Positions 51,600 to 62,095 of a stretch of 64,000 nt of DNA are shown here, piece by piece. The DNA lies in the NCBI RefSeq assembly GCF_910589235.1, contig NC_060961.1, forward strand, positions 10,879,454 through 10,943,453, in the 5' to 3' direction. Both the position numbers and the translations under genes were made by a program. The number at the start of each line of letters is the position of its first letter. Position 1 is the first letter of the stretch. The DNA comes from Vespa crabro. Lineage: Eukaryota > Arthropoda > Insecta > Hymenoptera > Vespidae. The notes under the pieces were generated by a model, which was not told where the DNA came from, did not search any database, and worked only from the letters and a program-made list of their open reading frames with translations.

Positions 51600-54500
51600 T
51601 ATGAAAGCACGTATTTATACATAGTAAAAACGTTATATTCTTGTTATATTCTTTATTCTGCATCGATAGAATATAAAATCAATGAAATTGAACGAGATTT
51701 CAAGTTTTCGTTTTTCGACGATACGCGTATATGAGCGAAAAATCGTATATACGATATGAAAGTATGTTAAAAACTTTGATTATAATATAAAATGGATGTT
51801 TGATATTATGAAATGCAATGTTCTGAATCGATTGGTAACATTTTTCTAACTGTGGCACAAGTATAATTAAAGATTTCACGATTTTATCTTCGCATATACC
51901 GAAATTCGCGTATGTGGATTAGGTTTTTCGACAATTATCATATGAAAACGCGTATTTAAACATAGTAGAAACGTTATATTCTTGTTATATTCTTTATTCT
52001 GCATCGATAGAATATAAAATCAATGAAATTGAACGAGATTTCAACTTTTCGTTTTTCGACGATACGCGTATATGAGCGAAGAATCGTATATACGATATGG
52101 AACAATGTTAAAAACTTTGATTCCAATATAAAATAGATGTTTGATCTTATGAAATGCAATGTTCTGAATCGATTGGTAACATTTTTCTAACTGTGGCACA
52201 AGTATTATTAAAGATTTCACGATTTTATCTTCGCATATACCGCAATTCGCGTATGTCGATAAGGTTTTTCGACAATTATCATATGAAAACGCGTATGTAA
52301 ACATAGTGAAAACGTTATATTCTTGTTATATTCTTTATTCTGCTTCGACAGAATATAAAATCAATGATATTGAACGAGATTTCAAGTTTTTGTTTTTCGA
52401 CGATACGCGTATATAAGCGAAAAATCGTATATACGATACGAAAGAAAGTTAAATACTTTGATTTCAATATAAAATAGATGTTTGATCTTATGAAATGAAA
52501 TGTTCTGAATCGATTGGTAACATTTTTCTAACTGTGGCACAAGTATTATTACAGATTTCACGATTTTATCTTCACATATCCCGAAATTCGCGTATGTCGA
52601 TTACGTTTATCGACCATTATCATATGAAAACGCGTATTTAAACATAGTAAAAACGTAATATTCTTGTTATATTCTTTATTCTGCATCGATAGAATATAAA
52701 ATCAATGAAATTGAACGAGATTTCAAGTTTTCGTTTTTCGACGATACGCGTGTATGAGCGAAAAATCGTATATACGATATGAAAGAATGTTAAAAACTTT
52801 GATTCCAATATAAAATAGATGTTTGATCTTATGAAATGCAATGTTCTGAATCGATTGGTAACATTTTTCTAACTGTGGCACAAGTATTATTAAAGATTTC
52901 ACGATTTCATCTTCGCATATTCCGAAATTCGCGTATGTCGTTTACGTTTTTGGACAATTATCATATGAAAACGCGTATTTAAACATAGTAAAAACGTTAT
53001 ATTCTTGTTATATTCTTTATTCTACATCGATAGAATATAAAATCATTGAAATTGAACGAGATTTCAAGTTTTCGTTTTTCGACGATACGCGTATATGAGC
53101 GAAATATCATATATACGATATGAAAGAATGTAAAAAACTATGATTCCAATGTAAAATAGATGTTTGATCTTATGAAATGCAATGTTCTGAATCGATTGGT
53201 AACATTTTTCTAACTGTGGCACAAGTATTATTAAAGATTTCACGATTTTATCTTCGCATATACCGAAATTCGCATATGTCGATTACGTTTATCGACAATT
53301 ATCATATGAAAGCACGTATTTATACATAGTAAAAACGTTCTATTCTTGTTATATTCTTTATTCTGCATCGATAGAATATAAAATCAATGAAATTGAACGA
53401 GATTTCAAGTTTTCGTTTTTCGACGATACGCGTATATGAGCGAAAAATCGTATATACGATATGAAAGTATGTTAAAAACTTTGATTCTAATATAAAATGG
53501 ATGTGTGATCTTATGAAATGCAATGTTCTGAATCGATCGGTAACATTTTTCGAACTGTGGCACAAGTATAATTAAAGATTTCACGATTTTTTATCGCATA
53601 TACCGAAATTCGCGTATGTCGTTTACGTTTTTCGACAATTATCATATGAAAACGCGTATTTAAACATAGTAAAAACGTTATATTCTTGTTATATTCTTTA
53701 TTCTACATCGATAGAATATAAAATCATTGAAATTGAACGAGATTTCAAGTTTTCGTTTTTCGACGATACGCGTATATGAGCGAAATATCATATATACAAT
53801 ATGAAAGAATGTAAAAAACTATGATTCCAATGTAAAATAGATGTTTGATCTTATGAAATGCAATGTTCTGAATCGATTGGTAACATTTTCTAACTGTGGC
53901 ACAAGTATTATTAATGATTTCACGATTTTATCTTCGCATATACCGAAATTCGCGTATGTCGATTACGTTTTTCGACAATTATCATATGAAAACGCGTATT
54001 TAAACATAGTAGAAACGTTATATTCTTGTTATATTCTTTATTCTGCATCGATAGAATATAAAATCATTGAAATTGAACGAGATTTCAACTTTTCGTTTTT
54101 CGACGATACGCGTATATGAGCGAAGAATCGTATATACGATATGAAAGAATGTTAAATACTTTGATTCCAATATAAAATAGATGTTTGATCTTATGAAATG
54201 CAATGTTCTGAATCGATTGGTAACATTTTTCTAACTGTGGCACAAGTATTATTAAAGATTTCACGATTTTATCTTCGCATATACCGCAATTCGCGTATGT
54301 CGATAAGGTTTTTCGACAATTATCATATGAAAACGCGTATGTAAACATAGTGAAAACGTTATATTCTTGTTATATTCTTTATTCTGCTTCGACAGAATAT
54401 AAAATCAATGATATTGAACGAGATTTCAAGTTTTTGTTTTTCGACGATACGCGTATATAAGCGAAAAATCGTATATACGATACGAAAGAAAGTTAAATAC

Positions 54501-54666
54501 TTTGATTTCAATATAAAATAGATGTTTGATCTTTTGAAATGAAATGTTCTGAATCGATTGGTAACATTTTTCTAACTGTGGCACAAGTATTATTACAGAT
54601 TTCACGATTTTATCTTCACATATCCCGAAATTCGCGTATGTCGATTACGTTTATCGACCATTATCA
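51600..54666. repeat. 9-monomer HOR (3,066 bp), copy A
   Basis: Monomers from 51,633 through 54,358 reappear 3,066 bp downstream. Markers are GCTTCGACAGAATAT (52,343 and 54,387), CACATATCCCG with GTTTATCGACC, CGCGTGTATGAGCG, GTTTTTGGAC, TATCATATATAC with AAAAAACTATG, AAAGCACGTATTTATAC, CGTTCTATTC, CGATTTTTTATCGC and AACATTTTCTAAC (one T short, 53,881). Within the unit the GCTTCGACAG monomers lie 2,044 bp apart, so it has a 6+3 sub-structure. The left boundary is approximate. Confidence 0.8.
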
Positions 54667-57600
54667 TATGAAAACGCGTATTTAAACATAGTAAAAACGT
54701 TATATTCTTGTTATATTCTTTATTCTGCATCGATAGAATATAAAATCAATGAAATTGAACGAGATTTCAAGTTTTCGTTTTTCGACGATACGCGTATATG
54801 AGCGAAAAATCGTATATACGATATGAAAGTATGTTAAAAACTTTGATTCTAATATAAAATGGATGTTTGATATTATGAAATGCAATGTTCTGAATCGATT
54901 GGTAACATTTTTCTAACTGTGGCACAAGTATAATTAAAGATTTCACGATTTTATCTTCGCATATACCGAAATTCGCGTATGTGGATTAGGTTTTTCGACA
55001 ATTATCATATGAAAACGCGTATTTAAACATAGTAGAAACGTTATATTCTTGTTATATTCTTTATTCTGCATCGATAGAATATAAAATCATTGAAATTGAA
55101 CGAGATTTCAACTTTTCGTTTTCGACGATACGCGTATATGAGCGAATAATCGTATATACGATATGAAAGAATGTTAAAAACTTTGATTCCAATATAAAAT
55201 AGATGTTTGATCTTATGAAATGCAATGTTCTGAATCGATTGGTAACATTTTTCTAACTGTGGCACAAGTATTATTAAAGATTTCACGATTTTATCTTCGC
55301 ATATACCGCAATTCGCGTATGTCGATAAGGTTTTTCGACAATTATCATATGAAAACGCGTATGTAAACATAGTGAAAACGTTATATTCTTGTTATATTCT
55401 TTATTCTGCTTCGACAGAATATAAAATCAATGATATTGAACGAGATTTCAAGTTTTTGTTTTTCGACGATACGCGTATATAAGCGAAAAATCGTATATAC
55501 GATACGAAAGAAAGTTAAATACTTTGATTTCAATATAAAATAGATGTTTGATCTTATGAAATGAAATGTTCTGAATCGATTGGTAACATTTTTCTAACTG
55601 TGGCACAAGTATTATTACAGATTTCACGATTTTATCTTCACATATCCCGAAATTCGCGTATGTCGATTACGTTTATCGACCATTATCATATGAAAACGCG
55701 TATTTAAACATAGTAAAAACGTTATATTCTTGTTATATTCTTTATTCTGCATCGATAGAATATAAAATCAATGAAATTGAACGAGATTTCAAGTTTTCGT
55801 TTTTCGACGATACGCGTGTATGAGCGAAAAATCGTATATACGATATGAAAGAATGTTAAAAACTTTGATTCCAATATAAAATAGATGTTTGATCTTATGA
55901 AATGCAATGTTCTGAATCGATTGGTAACATTTTTCTAACTGTGGCACAAGTATTATTAAAGATTTCACGATTTCATCTTCGCATATTCCGAAATTCGCGT
56001 ATGTCGTTTACGTTTTTGGACAATTATCATATGAAAACGCGTATTTAAACATAGTAAAAACGTTATATTCTTGTTATATTCTTTATTCTACATCGATAGA
56101 ATATAAAATCATTGAAATTGAACGAGATTTCAAGTTTTCGTTTTTCGACGATACGCGTATATGAGCGAAATATCATATATACGATATGAAAGAATGTAAA
56201 AAACTATGATTCCAATGTAAAATAGATGTTTGATCTTATGAAATGCAATGTTCTGAATCGATTGGTAACATTTTTCTAACTGTGGCACAAGTATTATTAA
56301 AGATTTCACGATTTTATCTTCGCATATACCGAAATTCGCATATGTCGATTACGTTTATCGACAATTATCATATGAAAGCACGTATTTATACATAGTAAAA
56401 ACGTTCTATTCTTGTTATATTCTTTATTCTGCATCGATAGAATATAAAATCAATGAAATTGAACGAGATTTCAAGTTTTCGTTTTTCGACGATACGCGTA
56501 TATGAGCGAAAAATCGTATATACGATATGAAAGTATGTTAAAAACTTTGATTCTAATATAAAATGGATGTGTGATCTTATGAAATGCAATGTTCTGAATC
56601 GATTGGTAACATTTTTCTAACTGTGGCACAAGTATAATTAAAGATTTCACGATTTTTTATCGCATATACCGAAATTCGCGTATGTCGTTTACGTTTTTCG
56701 ACAATTATCATATGAAAACGCGTATTTAAACATAGTAAAAACGTTATATTCTTGTTATATTCTTTATTCTACATCGATAGAATATAAAATCATTGAAATT
56801 GAACGAGATTTCAAGTTTTCGTTTTTCGACGATACGCGTATATGAGCGAAATATCATATATACAATATGAAAGAATGTAAAAAACTATGATTCCAATGTA
56901 AAATAGATGTTTGATCTTATGAAATGCAATGTTCTGAATCGATTGGTAACATTTTCTAACTGTGGCACAAGTATTATTAATGATTTCACGATTTTATCTT
57001 CGCATATACCGAAATTCGCGTATGTCGATTACGTTTTTCGACAATTATCATATGAAAACGCGTATTTAAACATAGTAGAAACGTTATATTCTTGTTATAT
57101 TCTTTATTCTGCATCGATAGAATATAAAATCATTGAAATTGAACGAGATTTCAACTTTTCGTTTTTCGACGATACGCGTATATGAGCGAAGAATCGTATA
57201 TACGATATGAAAGAATGTTAAAAACTTTGATTCCAATATAAAATAGATGTTTGATCTTATGAAATGCAATGTTCTGAATCGATTGGTAACATTTTTCTAA
57301 CTGTGGCACAAGTATTATTAAAGATTTCACGATTTTATCTTCGCATATACCGCAATTCGCGTATGTCGATAAGGTTTTTCGACAATTATCATATGAAAAC
57401 GCGTATGTAAACATAGTGAAAACGTTATATTCTTGTTATATTCTTTATTCTGCTTCGACAGAATATAAAATCAATGATATTGAACGAGATTTCAAGTTTT
57501 TGTTTTTCGACGATACGCGTATATAAGCGAAAAATCGTATATACGATACGAAAGAAAGTTAAATACTTTGATTTCAATATAAAATAGATGTTTGATCTTT

Positions 57601-57732
57601 TGAAATGAAATGTTCTGAATCGATTGGTAACATTTTTCTAACTGTGGCACAAGTATTATTACAGATTTCACGATTTTATCTTCACATATCCCGAAATTCG
57701 CGTATGTCGATTACGTTTATCGACCATTATCA
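54667..57732. repeat. 9-monomer HOR (3,066 bp), copy B
   Basis: This copy follows copy A variant for variant: GCTTCGACAG at 55,408 and 57,452, CGTTCTATTC near 56,402, CGATTTTTTATCGC near 56,651 and AACATTTTCTAAC near 56,947. Its private changes include one T fewer in TCGTTTTCGACG near 55,124 and GCGAATAATCG near 55,143, which lengthen a chance open frame there. At 57,766 the order changes: the next monomers match 55,722 onward at 2,044 bp instead of continuing the 3,066 bp register. Confidence 0.8.
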
Positions 57733-58450
57733 TATGAAAACGCGTATTTAAACATAGTAAAAACGTTATATTCTTGTTATATTCTTTATTTTGCATCGAT
57801 AGAATATAAAATCAATGAAATTGAACGAGATTTCAAGTTTTCGTTTTTCGACGATACGCGTGTATGAGCGAAAAATCGTATATACGATATGAAAGAATGT
57901 TAAAAACTTTGATTCCAATATAAAATAGATGTTTGATCTTATGAAATGCAATGTTCTGAATCGATTGGTAACATTTTTCTAACTGTGGCACAAGTATTAT
58001 TAAAGATTTCACGATTTTATCTTCGCATATACCGAAATTCGCGTATGTCGTTTACGTTTTTGGACAATTATCATATGAAAACGCGTATTTAAACATAGTA
58101 AAAACGTTATATTCTTGTTATATTCTTTATTCTACATCGATAGAATATAAAATCATTGAAATTGAACGAGATTTCAAGTTTTCGTTTTTCGACGATACGC
58201 GTATATGAGCGAAATATCATATATACAATATGAAAGAATGTAAAAAACTATGATTCCAATGTAAAATAGATGTTTGATCTTATGAAATGCAATGTTCTGA
58301 ATCGATTGGTAACATTTTTCTAACTGTGGCACAAGTATTATTAAAGATTTCACGATTTTATCTTCGCATATACCGAAATTCGCATATGTCGATTACGTTT
58401 ATCGACAATTATCATATGAAAGCACGTATTTATACTTAGTAAAAACGTTA
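57733..58450. repeat. Partial third copy in a 2,044-bp register
   Basis: Monomers from 57,766 match those from 55,722: CGCGTGTATGAGCG, GTCGTTTACGTTTTTGGAC, CTACATCG, TATCATATATAC and CGCATATGTCGATTACGTTTATCGAC. Relative to the 9-monomer register, three monomers (about 1,022 bp) are skipped. The match fades near 58,440, after which two adjacent monomers share TATCATATATACAATATG and AAAGCACG. Confidence 0.7.
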
Positions 58451-60050
58451 TATTCTTGTTATATTCTTTATTCTGCATCGATAGAATATAAAATCAATGA
58501 AATTGAACGAGATTTCAAGTTTTCGTTTTTCGACGATACGCGTATATGAGCGAAATATCATATATACAATATGAAAGAATGTAAAAAACTATGATTCCAA
58601 TGTAAAATAGATGTTTGATCTTATGAAATGCAATGTTCTGAATCGATTGGTAACATTTTTCTAACTGTGGCACAAGTATTATTAAAGATTTCACGATTTT
58701 ATCTTCGCATATACCGAAATTCGCGTATGTCGATTACGTTTTTCGACAATTATCATATGAAAGCACGTATTTATACATAGTAAAAACGTTATATTCTTGT
58801 TATATTCTTTATTCTGCATTGATAGAATATGAAATCAATGAAATTGAACGAGATATCCAGTTTTCGTTTTTCGACGATACGCGTATATGTGCGAAAAATC
58901 GTAAATACGATATGTAAGAATGGATAAAACTTTGATTCCAATTTAAAATAGATGTTTGATCTTATGAAATGCAATGTTCTGAATCGATTGGTAACACTTT
59001 TCTAACTGTGGCACAAGTATTATTAAAGATTTCACGATTTTATCTTCGCATATACCGAAATTCGCGTATGTCGATTACGTTTTTCGACAATTATCATATG
59101 ATAACGCGTATTTAAACATAGTAAAAACGTTATAATCTTGTTATATTCTTTATTCTGCATCGATAGAATATAAAATCATTGAAATTGAACGAGATTTCAA
59201 GTTTTCGTCTTTCGACGATACGCGTATATGAGCGAAAAATCGTATATACGATATGAAAGAATGTTAAAAACATTGATTCCAATATAAAATAGATGATAGA
59301 TCTTATGAAATGCAATGTTCTGATCGATTGGTAACATTTTTCTAACTGTGGCACAAGTATTATTAAAGATTTCACGATTTTAACTTCGCATATAGCGAAA
59401 TTCGCGTATGTCAATCATGTTTTTCGACAATTATCATAAAAAAACGCGTATTTAAACATTGTAAAAACGTTATATTCTTGTTATATTCTTTATTCTGCAT
59501 CGATAGAATATAAAATCATTGAAATTGAACGAGATTTCAAGTTTTCGTTTTTCGACGATACGCTTATATGAGCGAAAAATCGTATATACGATATGAAAGT
59601 ATGTTAAAAACTTTGATTCCAATATAAATTAGATGTTTGATCTTATGAAATGCAATGTTCTGAATCGATTGGTAACATTTTTCTAACAGTGGCACAAGTT
59701 TTATTAAAGATTTCACGATTTTATCTTCGCAAATACCGAAATTCGCGTATGTCGATTACGTTTTTCGACAATTATCATATGAAAACGCGTATTTAAACAT
59801 AGTAAAAACGTTATATTCTTGTTATATTCTTTATTCTACATCGATAGAATATAAAATCATTGAAATTGAACGAGATTTCAAGTTATCGTTTTTCGACGAT
59901 ACGCGTATATGAGCGAAAAATCGTATATACGATTTGAAAGAATGTTAAAAACTTTGATTCCAATATAAAATAGATGTTTGATCTTATGAAATGCAATGTT
60001 CTGAATCGATTGGTAACATTTTTCTAACTGTGGCACAAGTATTATTAAAG
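58451..60050. repeat. Transition segment of diverged monomers
   Basis: Monomers here mix types. The one at 58,788 has GATATCCAG, GTAAATACGATATGTAAG and GAATGGATAAAAC. The one at 59,129 has AGATGATAGATC with TTCTGATCG. The next has ATCATG and CATAAAAAAACGCG, a pair of markers otherwise seen near 46,461-46,496. The one at 59,812 has CTACATCG and ACGATTTGAAAG, as at 46,859 and 48,223. No HOR period is evident inside the segment, but each monomer is clearly part of the same satellite. Confidence 0.7.
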
Positions 60051-62095
60051 ATTTAACGATTTTATCGTCGCATATACCGAAATTCGCGTATGTCGATTAA
60101 GTTTTTCGACAATTATCATATGAAAGCGCGTATTTATACATAGTAAAAACGTTATATTCTCGTTATATTCTTTATTCTGCATCGATAGAATATAAAATCA
60201 ATGAAATTGAACGAGATTTCAAGTTTTCGTTTTTCGACGATACGCGTATATGAGCGATAAATCGTATATACGATATGAAAGAATGTCAAAATCTTTGATT
60301 CCAATATAAAATAGATGTTTGATCTTATGAAATGCAATGTTCTGAATCGATTGGTAACACTTTTCTAACTGTGGCACAAGTATTATTAAAGATTTCACGA
60401 TTTTAACTTCGCATATACCGAAATTCGCGTATGTGAATCATGTTTTTCGACAATTATCATAAAAAAAGGCGTATTTAAACATAGTAAAAACGTTATATTC
60501 TCGTTATATTCTTTATTCTGCATCGATAGAATATAAAATCAATGAAATTGAACGAGATGTCCAGTTTTCGTTTTTCGACGATACGCGTATATGAGCGAAA
60601 AATCGTATATAGGATATGAAAGAATGTTAAAAACTTTGATTCCAATATAAAATAGATGTTTGATCTTATGAATTGCAATGTTCTGAATAGATTGGTAACA
60701 TTTTTCTAACTGTGGCACAAGTATTATTAAAGATTTCACGATTTTATCTTCGCATATACCGAAATTCGCGTATGTCGATTACGTTTTTCGACAATTATCA
60801 TATGAAAACGCGTATTTAAACATAGTAAGAACGTTATATTCTTGTTATATTCATTATTCTGCATCTATAGAATATAAAATCATTGAAATTGAACGAGATT
60901 TCAAGTTTTCGTTTTTCGACGATACGCGTATATGAGCGAAAAATCGTAAATACGATATGTAAGAATGGATAAAACTTTGATTCCAATTTAAAATAGATGT
61001 TTGATCTTATGAAATGCAATGTTCTGAATCGATTGGTAACATTTTTCTAACTGTGGCACAAGTATTATTAAAGATTTCACGATTTTATCTTCGCATATAC
61101 CGAAATTCGCGTATGTCGATTACGTTTTTCGTCAATTATCATATGAAAACGCATATTTAAACATAGTAAGAACGTTATATTCTTGTTATATTCATTATTC
61201 TGCATCTATAGAATATAAAATCATTGAAATTGAACGAGATTTCAAGTTTTCGTTTTTCGACGATACGCGTATATGAGCTAAAAATCGTAAATACGATATG
61301 TAAGAATGGATAAAACTTTGATTCCAATTTAAAATAGATGTTTGATCTTATGAAATGCAATGTTCTGAATCGATTGGTAACATTTTTCTAACTGTGGCAC
61401 AAGTATAATTAAAAATTTCACGATTTTATCTTCGCATATACGGAAATTCGCGTATGTCGATTACGTTTTTCGACAATTATCATATGAAAACGCGTATTTA
61501 AACATAGTAAAAACGTTATATTCTTGTTATATTCATTATTCTGCATCTATAGAATATAAAATCATTGAAATTGAACGAGATTTCAAGTTTTCGTTTTTCG
61601 ACGATACGCGTATATGAGCGAAAAATCGTAAATACGATATGTAAGAATGGATAAAACTTTGATTCCAATTTAAAATAGATGTTTGATCTTATGAAATGCA
61701 ATGTTCTGAATCGATTGGTAACATTTTTCTAACTGTGGCACAAGTATTATTAAAAATTTCACGATTTTATCTTCGCATATACGGAAATTCGCGTATGTCG
61801 ATTACGTTTTTCGACAATTATCATATGAAAACGCGTATTTAAACATAGTAAAAACGTTATATTCTTGTTGTATTCTTTATTCTGCATCGATAGAATATAA
61901 AATCAATGAAATTGAACGAGCTTTCAACTTTTCGTTTTTCGACGATACGCGTATATGAGCGAAAAATCGTATATACGATATGAAAGAATGTTAAAAACAT
62001 TGATTCCAATATAAAATAGATGATAGATCTTATGAAATGCAATGTTCTGATCGATTGGTAACATTTTTCTAACTGTGGCACAAGTATTATTAAAG
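60051..62095. repeat. 6-monomer HOR (2,045 bp), copy A
   Basis: Markers at 60,052 (GATTTAACGATTTTATCGTCG), 60,125 (AAAGCGCGTATTTATAC), 60,255 (GCGATAAATCG), 60,285 (GAATGTCAAAATC), 60,434 (GTGAATCATG), 60,461 (CATAAAAAAAGGCG) and 60,670 (TATGAATTGC) each recur 2,045 bp downstream. The length is six monomers minus one base. The unit contains a run of three near-identical adjacent monomers, annotated separately. Confidence 0.85.
60833..61855. repeat. Three adjacent near-identical monomers
   Basis: Monomers at 60,833, 61,174 and 61,515 share TTCATTATTCTGCATCTATAG, GTAAATACGATATGTAAG, GAATGGATAAAAC and CCAATTTAAAAT, a combination otherwise present at 62,878 and 63,901 and partly at 58,788 and 63,560. 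Differences among the three are few (GTCAATTATC and AACGCATATTT near 61,131-61,155, GAGCTAAAAATCG near 61,276). This is a local single-monomer amplification, unlike the multi-monomer units elsewhere. Confidence 0.8.
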
